Source of the DNA: Rhodothermales bacterium
Lineage (GTDB): Bacteria > Bacteroidota > Rhodothermia > Rhodothermales > JAHQVL01
Reading direction: 5' to 3'
DNA length: 64,000 nt
Assembly: GCA_041391505.1 (NCBI GenBank)
Contig: JAWKNW010000004.1
Location: 248,001 to 312,000 of the forward strand
Positions 27,508 to 35,664 of this stretch are shown here, piece after piece. The notes below the pieces were generated by a model that saw only the letters and a program-made list of their open reading frames with translations, searched no databases and was not told the origin of the DNA. The translations under genes and the position numbers were made by a program. How positions within the stretch are numbered: the stretch's first letter is position 1; each line of letters begins with the position of its first letter.

Positions 27508-28413
27508 TTAAAACGCCGGCAGCGCCTCCCCGTGCGACCGCACCCAGGCCGCGTGAAGCTGCTGGAGCTGTTGCGTCATCGGCCCGATGGCGCCCTGGCC
27601 GATACGCCGGCCGTCGACCTCCAGCACCGGCGAGAGCTCGCCCATCGATCCCGTCGTGAACATCTCGTCGGCGGTGTAGACCTCCGTCATGGAGATGTTT
27701 TTTTCCTGCGCGGGGATGCCGTTGTCGCGGCAGAGCTGCAGCACCAGGGCCCGCGTGATGCCGGGCAGGCAGGCGTCGGGATGCGGCGTCAGCACGACGC
27801 CTTTTTTGACGATGAAGATGTTCGTCGCGTTGGTTTCGGCGACGAAGCCGTAGAGATCCAGCATGACCGCGTCGTCCACGCCGGCGAAGTTCGCCTCGAT
27901 TTTCGCGAGGATGTTATTGATGAGGTTGTTGTGGTGGATCTTGGAATCGAGGCTCGATGGGCTGTTCCGGCGGATGGAGGACGTGATGAGCCGGATGCCG
28001 GCGGTGCTGTAGACCGGCGGCTTCCACTCGGCGACGATGATGAGCGTCGGGCCGTACTGGTTGTTGGTCGGGCTCATGCCGGAGGTCACCTTCTTGCCCC
28101 GCGTCAGGGTCATCCGGATGTGGACGCCGTCGCGCATGCCGTTCGCCTTGAGCGTCTCGAACAGGGCTTGCCGGACCTCGTCGCGCGTGGGGACCTCGGC
28201 GAAGGCCATGGCGTGCGCCGAGGCGAAGAGGCGATCGAGGTGAGCGTCGAGTTCCGAGATGCGGCCGTCGTAGACGCGCAGCCCCTCCCATACCGCGTCG
28301 CCGCCCTGGACGACGCTGTCGAATACCGAGACCTTGGCCTCCTCGCGCGGATACAGGCCGTCGCCGACGTAGATGAGGATGTTTTCGTTTCGCGGATCAG
28401 GGATTTTTGCCAT
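27508..28413 (-). CDS. Class IV aminotransferase (branched-chain / D-amino-acid type)
   Basis: PLP-dependent fold-type IV aminotransferase of 301 residues. Family markers are DSVVQGGDAVWEGLRVYDG near the N-terminus, the PLP lysine in SKIHHNN (K158), ILAKIEANFAGVDDAVMLD, VAETNATNIFIVK and the phosphate-binding FTTGSMGELSPV. The size fits D-alanine or branched-chain aminotransferases, or 4-amino-4-deoxychorismate lyase; the exact substrate is uncertain. It is the last gene of a likely minus-strand operon after the LarA-like and sulfotransferase genes, separated from the latter by two palindromes. The open frame continues upstream, but the ATG at 28413 gives the normal family start. Confidence 0.85.
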   Translation of the reverse strand: MAKIPDPRNENILIYVGDGLYPREEAKVSVFDSVVQGGDAVWEGLRVYDGRISELDAHLDRLFASAHAMAFAEVPTRDEVRQALFETLKANGMRDGVHIRMTLTRGKKVTSGMSPTNNQYGPTLIIVAEWKPPVYSTAGIRLITSSIRRNSPSSLDSKIHHNNLINNILAKIEANFAGVDDAVMLDLYGFVAETNATNIFIVKKGVVLTPHPDACLPGITRALVLQLCRDNGIPAQEKNISMTEVYTADEMFTTGSMGELSPVLEVDGRRIGQGAIGPMTQQLQQLHAAWVRSHGEALPAF

Positions 28414-28432
28414 AGCTATCGGGCCGGTGTAG

Positions 28433-28502
28433 GGGCGGACGGCCGTCCGCCCGAATCGTGATGATCGGGGCAAAGGATGCAGGGGCGAACGGCCGTCCGC
28501 CC
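28433..28502. repeat. Two tandem 20-bp palindromes
   Basis: GGGCGGACGGCCGTCCGCCC at 28433-28452 is a perfect palindrome, and a second copy with one mismatch lies at 28483-28502. Each is preceded by AG or TAG and a G run. They sit between the sulfotransferase and aminotransferase genes and resemble the REP-type 'GGGGCGAACGGCCGTTCGCC' family seen in many GC-rich genomes. They could form stable hairpins in the shared message. Confidence 0.7.
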
Positions 28503-28508
28503 GTGGGA

Positions 28509-29240
28509 TCAGGCCTGGATGGCCCGGGCGAGCAGGCGCTCGTAGTGGGGCCGGCAGGCGTCGAGCAGCGGTTTCAGGCGATCGGGGAAAGGATCGCTTT
28601 TTTCGCTGTACCGGGCAAAGGTAGTGGATTGATGGACGTTGTGGTACCAGTGCGGCGCCCATACGCCGTCCTCGGGTTTCGGGCCGGTCGGCCAGGCCAG
28701 CATGCCTTCGTCGAAGGGGAGGTCCAGGTGCCGGCAGAGTTTTTCGAGCACGCCGCGCGGATTCAGCAGCAGCGCCCTGGCGTCCAGGATGGCGGGCGTC
28801 TGCCCGCGCGCCGTGAGGTCGTCGAGCAGTTGCGTCTGCCGGGCGAGGCCGGTGTCGCGCAGCGTGGGCTCGGGGATCTGGTTGATCAGCGACGGCAGCA
28901 TCTGCTCGGGGTCCCGCACGAGCATGATGTTGACGGTGTCGTCGAGGAACGACAGGTCGAGATCGACCAGGTGGTGCGCCATGTGCTTCAGGAAGGCGTT
29001 GGGCCGGTCGTAGGCGCCGTAGACGACGCGCTGGATGACCCTGGCGCCGTCGTTTTCCATGCCGGCGAGGACATCGTTGCCGCCCGGGTGTTCGGCGCCC
29101 GAGACGCGCAGGTAATGCGCGTAAAGCGGTTCGTCGACGACCCGCGTGTCCGGTCGCTGCCGAAAGGCATACATCAGCGCCGTCGACACGTTGCGCGGGC
29201 CGGACCAAAGACAGATGATGCGGGATTCAGGTTGTGCCAT
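28509..29240 (-). CDS. Sulfotransferase-family protein
   Basis: A 243-residue protein resembling PAPS-dependent sulfotransferases. The N-terminus IICLWSGPRNVSTALMYAF resembles the 5'-phosphosulfate loop, and VNIMLVRDPEQMLPSLINQ is the 3'-phosphate-binding region with the RDP motif. The C-terminal half has the DLPFDEGMLAWPTGPKP and GVWAPHWYHNVHQST segments common to a group of bacterial sulfotransferase-like proteins, whose acceptors are unknown. The ATG at 29240 is chosen over a GTG two codons earlier. It lies 43 bp downstream of the LarA-like gene. Confidence 0.75.
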   Translation of the reverse strand: MAQPESRIICLWSGPRNVSTALMYAFRQRPDTRVVDEPLYAHYLRVSGAEHPGGNDVLAGMENDGARVIQRVVYGAYDRPNAFLKHMAHHLVDLDLSFLDDTVNIMLVRDPEQMLPSLINQIPEPTLRDTGLARQTQLLDDLTARGQTPAILDARALLLNPRGVLEKLCRHLDLPFDEGMLAWPTGPKPEDGVWAPHWYHNVHQSTTFARYSEKSDPFPDRLKPLLDACRPHYERLLARAIQA

Positions 29241-29283
29241 GTTCACGTTGTGTCAGGTAGAGCGTGATGACGCCGTCGCCGAT

Positions 29284-30552
29284 TCACCGGACATACGCGA
29301 TCGTCGCCGGCCCGTCGGGCATCGCGCAGATGCGCGCCTCCGGGCCGTAGCGGTCCATGAGCATGGCGATCGTCTCCGGCACGTCGCGGCACGGCGTAAA
29401 GAGGGCGCGCCGGATCTGGTCGTCGGACAGCCCTTCGCTGTAGACGAACACCTCGGCGCGTAGCTGGACCTGCGCCTGCACCTGCACCTGCCACTGATCC
29501 TGCTCGCCGAAGCCGGGCCGCGCGAGCATGTCCAGCACCGCCTGCGGCGAGCCGGCTTCCGCCAGCAGCGCGGCGTATCGGCCGTGATCGGGCAGGCCGT
29601 CCTGACAGGCCGCGCACATGATGATGGCGCCGCCCTCGCGCACGATGCGGTTGGCCGCGCTCATGCCCTTGACGGTCTGGTACAGGTTCTGATCCAGCGG
29701 GTAGCCGCTGTTGCTGACGAGCACGATGTCGTAGGGGGCGTCGACGCCGACCATCACATGGTCGCGGACGTATGCGCGGCCGGCGGCGTGGGCCTCCAGC
29801 AGGTCGCCGGCGAAGACGCCGGTGATCGCGTGTTCGGCATTGATCGCGACGTTGACGAGAAACGCCGGCATCGTCATCAGGGCCGCCTCGCGCATCTCTT
29901 CCCAGATCGGGTTGCCGTCGATCACGCCCCACGTGGCGTTCGGGTGCGCGATCATAGCGCGACCGTGGTTGGACAGGACGCTCTCCTGGCCGGCCAGCGC
30001 CGGCAGCACCGCCTTCGGGCCCCCGCTGAATCCGGCGAAAAAATGCGGTTCGATGAAGCCGGTGTAGACCCGGAAGTCGGCCTCCATCATGGTCTTGTTG
30101 AGCCGCACCGGGTTGCCGCGCGACGTCGTACCCACGGGTACCAGGCCGGCGTCGTCGAACGCGTTGTGCTGGGCGCAGCGGTAGCGGTCGACGATGGCGT
30201 CGCCCAGCATCGTGCGCAGCTCGGCGTCGGTCTGCTGCCGATGCGTGCCCAGGGCGTTCAGGAGCGTTATGTCTTCCCGGCGGACGCCGGCGGCCTCCAG
30301 TTCGGCCAGAACGACCGGCAGGATGCGCTCGTTGGGCACCGGGCGCGTGATGTCGCTGTGCGTGACCACGACGCGATCCCCGCGTTGAACGCGTCGCGCC
30401 AGGGGCTCGGAGCCGTACGGCGCGCGCAGGGCGTGTCGGATGCCGGCGGCCTCGTCCGCCAGGCCGGCGACGGCCGCGGCGCGGATGACGTCGGTGCGGG
30501 AGGGGACTTCGAGGTCGAGCCCCGTGCGGCCGTAAGCGAGCGTGATTTTCAT
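29284..30552 (-). CDS. Nickel-dependent lactate-racemase-like protein (LarA family)
   Basis: A 422-residue member of the LarA family, which uses a nickel pincer cofactor to racemise or epimerise 2-hydroxy acids. Markers are THSDITRPVPNERILP, NALGTHRQQT, RCAQHNAFDD and the cofactor-lysine region EPHFFAGFSGGPKAVLP. LarB, LarC and LarE, which make the cofactor, are not in the window. Many LarA homologues act on acids other than lactate, so no symbol is given. Near residue 355 is a repetitive WQVQVQAQVQLRAEV segment encoded by near-identical hexamers. It is the first gene of the likely operon with the sulfotransferase and aminotransferase genes. Confidence 0.82.
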   Translation of the reverse strand: MKITLAYGRTGLDLEVPSRTDVIRAAAVAGLADEAAGIRHALRAPYGSEPLARRVQRGDRVVVTHSDITRPVPNERILPVVLAELEAAGVRREDITLLNALGTHRQQTDAELRTMLGDAIVDRYRCAQHNAFDDAGLVPVGTTSRGNPVRLNKTMMEADFRVYTGFIEPHFFAGFSGGPKAVLPALAGQESVLSNHGRAMIAHPNATWGVIDGNPIWEEMREAALMTMPAFLVNVAINAEHAITGVFAGDLLEAHAAGRAYVRDHVMVGVDAPYDIVLVSNSGYPLDQNLYQTVKGMSAANRIVREGGAIIMCAACQDGLPDHGRYAALLAEAGSPQAVLDMLARPGFGEQDQWQVQVQAQVQLRAEVFVYSEGLSDDQIRRALFTPCRDVPETIAMLMDRYGPEARICAMPDGPATIAYVR

Positions 30553-30659
30553 GGCGTCGTGCTTGGGCGATCGGATCGATCTCCGTACTTTCGGGCGGCC
30601 CCGGAGCACGCTGGCTCCCGGGCGCGAGGTCCTAATATACTCTCCGGGAGGTCCCCGTA

Positions 30660-31865
30660 GTGCAGCCCTATCTGACCGCCAGGCTCAGCCTGATGATGTT
30701 TCTACAGTTCTTCATTTGGGGCGCCTGGTACGTCACCGTCGGCAATTACATGGCGGCGAACGGGCTATCGGAGGTCATCCACTGGGCCTATACGGTCGGC
30801 CCCGTCTCGGCGCTCATCAGCCCGTTTGTGGTGGGCAATCTCGCGGATCGCTTTTTCTCCACGGAGAAGGTGCTGGTGGTGCTCAACCTGCTCGCCGGCG
30901 TGGCGATGCTTGCGGCCGCACAGGTCGGCGGCGCCTCGGCGCCGCTGTTCATCGGCCTCCTCTTCCTCCATACCATCTGCTTTTTCCCGACGATCGGCCT
31001 GACAAGCACCCTCTGTTTCCACAATATGAACCATCCGGAGAAGCAGTTTCCCCGGGTGCGGATGTTCGGATCGATCGGATGGATCGCCGCCGGCGTACTG
31101 GCGAGTCTGGTGCTGGGGGCGGATGAGACGGCGCTGCCCCTGCATATCGCCGGCTACTCGGCGCTCGTGATGGGGGTCTACTGCCTCTCGCTGCCCGCCA
31201 CGCCGCCGAAAGGGGCCGCCGTGGGCGTTACGTGGCGGCAGCGGCTCGGGCTCGATGCGTTCGATCTGCTCAAGAAACGGCCTTTCCTCGTGTTCGCGCT
31301 GTGCGAGCTGCTCATCTCCATTCCGCTATCGACCTATTACGCGTACGCGCCGGTCTACATCAACGCCGCCGGCATACCCGATCCGGGTTTTCAGATGTCG
31401 TTCGGCCAGATGACGGAGGTGCTCTTCATGTTCTTCATGCCCTGGGTGCTGCTGCGGCTGGGCGTGAAGCGTATGATCCTGGTGGGTTTCGTGGCCTGGG
31501 TGCTGCGGTTCGCCTTCCTCGCCGCGGCGGCGCCGGGCAGCGTCTATGCCTTCATCCTCATCGGCATCCTGCTGCACGGCATCTGTTTCGACTTCGTCTA
31601 CATCGCCGGCCAGATCTTCGTCGACCGGCAGGTGACGCCCGCGACACGCGGTCAGGCGCAGGGCCTGCTCGTGATGCTGCGCTCGGGGATCGGGCTGCTG
31701 ACGGGCGCCCAGTTCGCCGGCTGGCTCTTCAACGTGCTGCTCGACGGCGACCTGACCCGGATGCCGGCGTGGCAGCTCTTCTGGGCGATCCCGGGCGTCA
31801 TGGCGCTCGTCATCCTGCTCGGTTTCGCCGCCTATTTCAACGAAAAGGAAACCGTCAAAGCCTGA
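30660..31865 (+). CDS. NupG-type nucleoside:H+ symporter (MFS)
   Basis: A 401-residue, 12-segment major-facilitator permease of the nucleoside:H+ symporter group (NupG/XapB-like). Typical landmarks are the N-terminal RLSLMMFLQFFIWGAWYVT, NLADRFFSTEKVL in the loop after helix 2, and GICFDFVYIAGQIFVDR in the second half. Substrate is probably a nucleoside or related glycoside, but this family is often linked to other catabolic clusters. It starts at a GTG with a GGGAGG ribosome site 8 nt upstream. A paralogue lies at 56432-57676. It is divergent from the LarA-like gene and ends 6 bp from the convergent AAA gene. Confidence 0.85.
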   Translation: MQPYLTARLSLMMFLQFFIWGAWYVTVGNYMAANGLSEVIHWAYTVGPVSALISPFVVGNLADRFFSTEKVLVVLNLLAGVAMLAAAQVGGASAPLFIGLLFLHTICFFPTIGLTSTLCFHNMNHPEKQFPRVRMFGSIGWIAAGVLASLVLGADETALPLHIAGYSALVMGVYCLSLPATPPKGAAVGVTWRQRLGLDAFDLLKKRPFLVFALCELLISIPLSTYYAYAPVYINAAGIPDPGFQMSFGQMTEVLFMFFMPWVLLRLGVKRMILVGFVAWVLRFAFLAAAAPGSVYAFILIGILLHGICFDFVYIAGQIFVDRQVTPATRGQAQGLLVMLRSGIGLLTGAQFAGWLFNVLLDGDLTRMPAWQLFWAIPGVMALVILLGFAAYFNEKETVKA

Positions 31866-31871
31866 ACGGGC

Positions 31872-34800
31872 TCAGGATCCGCTCAACCGGGCGCGCACCT
31901 GTTTCCAGCGGTAGGCGTCCAGCTTTTCGGGCTGGTGCGAGAAGCAGGCCTCGAGCCAGGGCTCCACTTCGAGCAGCCAGATGTCCTGCAGCTGGTCGGC
32001 GAGGTTGTCCCGCATGAAGTAGGCGATGCCGAGTTTCTTGTTGGGATCCTCGATCTGGTCGTTCAGCTGTTCCAGCACGCCGATCAGCGGCTCCGCGTCG
32101 TATCCCGTGTTCTCCAGATAACGCTGGAGGATGTCGTAGCGGGGCGGGAGGTAGATGAAGGCGAACCGCCGGCGGATGATCGGGTCGATCGCCGAGCCGG
32201 CGATGGCGCTCATGGTGCCGATCATGTAGGCGTTCGGAGGCACGCGCAGCGTGCGCCCGGCGGCCAGGGAGAGCGATTCGCCCCGGTATTCGAGCAGGTA
32301 GACCAGCTCGCCGAGCACCCGGTTCAGGTCGGCGCGGTTGATCTCGTCGACGACCAGCACGCACTCGCCGGAGCGGCGGGCGGCTTTTTCGCAGAACAGC
32401 GTGAAATGCCCCATCGCCGGCCGGTCCTGCTCCCGCGCGAGGTCGTACCGCAGCCCGATGAAGTCGTCGTACGAATACCCCGGGTGGAACTGCAGCGTCT
32501 CGACGAAGCCGTCGCCGGACTCCGCGAGGTACCGGGCGAGATGGCGGGCGAGGAACGTCTTGCCGGCGCCCGGAGGTCCGCAGATGATCACCTGCTTCTT
32601 GCGGCGCACGGTCTCGATCCAGCGCCCCAGCTCGTCCATGTCGAACCCGGTGAGTTCGGCACAGACCTCGAGCGGGTCGCGGTCGAGGGTTTCGTCTTCC
32701 ACCAGTTCGATGCCGGCTTCCAGGACGACGGGTTCGTCCTCGACGTCGGGCATGTAGTGGTGGGGCAGATAGATGGGCGTCTCCTGCTCCGGTTCCTCTT
32801 CCTCGAATTCCGCGTCGATCGCGGGCTCTTCGGCGACCGTTTCTTCGCTCGCCGGCATGTCCGCGACGGGTTCATCCACCGCCGGTTCGCCGTCCGCCTC
32901 GGCGGCGTCGACCGTAACCGGTTCCGCCGCCAGCTCGGTGTCTTCGGGATGGTCCTGATCCGGCGCGGTGTCGCGGTCCGCCTCGTATTCAAAGTCGGGA
33001 ACGCCCGCGAACTCAGGCGCCGGCGCATCGTCCCGGGTGTCGGTCATGCTCCGCCCGCGGAGCAGTTCGTCGATGAACGCCAGGTCTTCCGGCAGCCCCT
33101 CGGCGTCGTAGCCGGTGTCCACCGGCACGTCGTCGACGTTCGCCATCACGGTTTCGTCCGATTCCGCCTGGGCGGATTCGTCGGTGTGGGCGACGGTCTC
33201 CTCGGATTCGTGCCGGTCTTCCACGGCTTCGGCGACCGATGCCTCGGTTTCCGGGGCGATATCCACCTCGTCGTCTGTCGCGGAAGCTTCCGGTTCGGCA
33301 GGCCGCTCGATGTCTGCCGCCGCGATGGGGTCCGGCGCATCGGCCTGGACCTGCGTCGCATCCGTTTCCGACACGCGTTCGTCCACGGCGAGCTCGGCCG
33401 GTTCGGCCGGCGCTTCGGGCGCTTCCGGCTCTTCGGAGACGAGCTGTTCGATGGCGTCAAGGTCGTCGTGACCGGGATCGGTATGGATGGCGCCCGTGGT
33501 GCCGCCCGACGATGTCAGGATGCGGAGCACCTCGGGGATATCGTCGACGCCGGCGGTGTCTCCCGTGGATTCGGCGGCATGCCCTCCAAGCAGCATGTCG
33601 ATCGCCCGCGCTTCCTCGGCGAGGGCCTCGGCGTCGCTTTCGCTGAGGGTCGACGAGGCATACGCGTCGGTTTCGAGTTCTTCCTCGTCATCCTGGGGGC
33701 TATCGACCGTCAGGTCGGCCGGCGTCGCGGGGATCTCGGCGTCTGGCTCGATGGCGACAGGCGTTTCCGCCTCGGCGGCGGCGGTCGGTGCCGGCGCATC
33801 GTCTTCCGCTACTGGTTCGGCAGCCGGCGTCGGTTCGGCGGGCGCATGATCTGTCGCCGGAGCCTCATGTGCCGCATCCGTCGCCGGGGCAGCCGGCTTG
33901 TGCGGCGTCTCGATAGCCGGCTCGCCCGGAGCCATGCCGCCGTCTCCCGAGAGCGGTCCACTGACGCCCGCGAGGTCGATCGTCTTCTTGATCGGCTGTT
34001 TTCGGAGCCCCTGCTGCGAAACGAACCAGGTGCAGAACAGCGCGAACAGGTCCGTATTCTGGACGCTCTTGACCCCGAAGGCATTGGCGCCGCTGTGGAG
34101 GTACCGTACCAGCGCCAGGCCGGCCTCGTTCACTTCGGGGTAGTGATCGATCTGGCTCGTGTAGTTCGTGCCGCTGAAAAAGTTGATGGTGGCGACGGCG
34201 TCGTCCGTCGCGATCGTGAAGGCCCCCGGCTTCAGGGCATGGAGCATCGGCGATACGTGCCGGCTCTGGAACGGGGCGGCGTGGACGTTCTGTTTGAACC
34301 GGTCGATGTACGCCGTGATGCCGCGCGGGTTGTAGACGCACTGGCGGGTGAGTTCGAGCAGGGCGGTGGCCGCCTGTTCGCGTTCCTGGGAAGACAGCTG
34401 CGCGAGCGCGTTGAGGGCATCGTCCATCGCCGGCATCGGATGGATCCAGGCCCCGCTCGACACGTGCTCTTTCCGGTCGACATGCGGCAGGAGGTGGAGG
34501 AATACGCGTTCGGTGACGATCTCCCCCAGTTCGTGTTCGGCGACGATATGCGCGAAATGCTGTTCCGCCTGCTCGCGCGCCTTGGCGAAGGCCACGGCGG
34601 CGGCGATGCCGGGCGGCGCCGTCATGAACGATTCGAGGAATACCCGGTAGTGCTGGTCGAGCGGCGTCGAGGGCCGGTCGGTCCGGGCGGCCGGCGCGGG
34701 CGCCTGTGCCGGGGCCGGCTTCGCGGGCTCTTGCTGGGCGAGCGGGTTGGAGGGGTGAAGAACGGTCGCGTCGGCGTCTTCAGCCTCTTCTTCGGTCCAG

Positions 34801-35507
34801 AACTCGACGGGTTGGGGCGGCGGCGCCACGCCGACCCCCGCCGGCTTCGCCTGCTGGCTCATGGTCGCACAGACCCGGATCAGGCTCTGGATGTCGATCA
34901 TGTCGTGCGGTTTGTATTCCGCCAGCGCGTGCTTCAGGCCGTGCGCAAACTCCTTGATCGCGGTATAGGTGTCCGGCGAGGGCTTGCCGAGATACGGCGA
35001 GAGCCCGATGTATTTCAGAAACCATTCCGTGGGCTGCGGCTCCACGAAAAATTCCGTCCTCGGATTCGAGAAAAAGAGCAGATAGGTCGGGAAGGTCCAG
35101 CTGTTGGGCAGCTCGTGGTCTTCCACATAGCGGAGATACGCCGCGAGCCGCTCCTGCGCCGACTCCGTGCCGTGGAGCAGGTGGTAGATCTGGGCGCAAA
35201 AAACGGGTTTGTCGAGCGTCGGGACGTAGAGAATCTCCATGTCGCCATGCTCGGTGCCCGGCCGGTCGAGCAGGTTGGTGGCTTTCCCGAGGCGTTCGAG
35301 GCGGTCGATGAACGCGTCGGTGTCCCGGGTTACCAGCATGTGGGCGAGGGTGCTCTCGCTGAGGAGGGCGTTCGCCTTTTTTACGGTCAGCCGCTTCGTG
35401 TTGATCTCATCGCGCATGAACGGGCGATACTCGAAGTTCACCCATTCAGGATATTTGCGGCGGATCAGGTCGATGACCTGCGATTTTTGATCGGATGTAA
35501 TGCTCAT
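31872..35507 (-). CDS. McrB-like AAA+ ATPase with N-terminal modules and a long acidic linker
   Basis: A 1211-residue protein with three parts. Residues 1-215 and about 275-520 are two helical or mixed modules I do not recognise. Residues of about 520-930 are a disordered Asp/Glu/Ala/Pro-rich linker. The AAA+ domain at about 945-1211 resembles McrB and AAA_5 ATPases: Walker A CGPPGAGKTF (near 977), LQFHPGYSYDDFIGLRYD, Walker B CVLVVDEINRADLNRVLGEL, the sensor segment MIGTMSAIAGSAID and RRRFAFIYLP. McrB normally works with the nuclease McrC, but no mcrC-like gene is in the neighbourhood, so restriction is not implied. The genome partner, if any, is elsewhere. The gene is followed by a convergent permease. 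Confidence 0.8.
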   Translation of the reverse strand: MSITSDQKSQVIDLIRRKYPEWVNFEYRPFMRDEINTKRLTVKKANALLSESTLAHMLVTRDTDAFIDRLERLGKATNLLDRPGTEHGDMEILYVPTLDKPVFCAQIYHLLHGTESAQERLAAYLRYVEDHELPNSWTFPTYLLFFSNPRTEFFVEPQPTEWFLKYIGLSPYLGKPSPDTYTAIKEFAHGLKHALAEYKPHDMIDIQSLIRVCATMSQQAKPAGVGVAPPPQPVEFWTEEEAEDADATVLHPSNPLAQQEPAKPAPAQAPAPAARTDRPSTPLDQHYRVFLESFMTAPPGIAAAVAFAKAREQAEQHFAHIVAEHELGEIVTERVFLHLLPHVDRKEHVSSGAWIHPMPAMDDALNALAQLSSQEREQAATALLELTRQCVYNPRGITAYIDRFKQNVHAAPFQSRHVSPMLHALKPGAFTIATDDAVATINFFSGTNYTSQIDHYPEVNEAGLALVRYLHSGANAFGVKSVQNTDLFALFCTWFVSQQGLRKQPIKKTIDLAGVSGPLSGDGGMAPGEPAIETPHKPAAPATDAAHEAPATDHAPAEPTPAAEPVAEDDAPAPTAAAEAETPVAIEPDAEIPATPADLTVDSPQDDEEELETDAYASSTLSESDAEALAEEARAIDMLLGGHAAESTGDTAGVDDIPEVLRILTSSGGTTGAIHTDPGHDDLDAIEQLVSEEPEAPEAPAEPAELAVDERVSETDATQVQADAPDPIAAADIERPAEPEASATDDEVDIAPETEASVAEAVEDRHESEETVAHTDESAQAESDETVMANVDDVPVDTGYDAEGLPEDLAFIDELLRGRSMTDTRDDAPAPEFAGVPDFEYEADRDTAPDQDHPEDTELAAEPVTVDAAEADGEPAVDEPVADMPASEETVAEEPAIDAEFEEEEPEQETPIYLPHHYMPDVEDEPVVLEAGIELVEDETLDRDPLEVCAELTGFDMDELGRWIETVRRKKQVIICGPPGAGKTFLARHLARYLAESGDGFVETLQFHPGYSYDDFIGLRYDLAREQDRPAMGHFTLFCEKAARRSGECVLVVDEINRADLNRVLGELVYLLEYRGESLSLAAGRTLRVPPNAYMIGTMSAIAGSAIDPIIRRRFAFIYLPPRYDILQRYLENTGYDAEPLIGVLEQLNDQIEDPNKKLGIAYFMRDNLADQLQDIWLLEVEPWLEACFSHQPEKLDAYRWKQVRARLSGS

Positions 35508-35664
35508 GTCTCGATAGTAGCCATAGCGACAGCCCCCGGGCCTTACGTTGCATTCATCACAGGGCCTCCGGAGTTGCGGAGCGAATCGTGGGTAGCGATC
35601 TCGATTTCACGGATCGGCAGGCCGGCGCCGTGGGCCGGTTGATGCCCGGTTTTGCACGCAAAGG

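Noticed and set aside
31872..35507. McrBC restriction system
   Set aside because: No McrC-like nuclease gene is adjacent on either side.
31935..35642. A 1235-codon plus-strand open frame opposite the McrB-like gene
   Set aside because: It is a low-complexity Arg/Val/Gly/Phe-rich antisense reading of a GC-rich gene. The minus-strand protein has clear AAA motifs.
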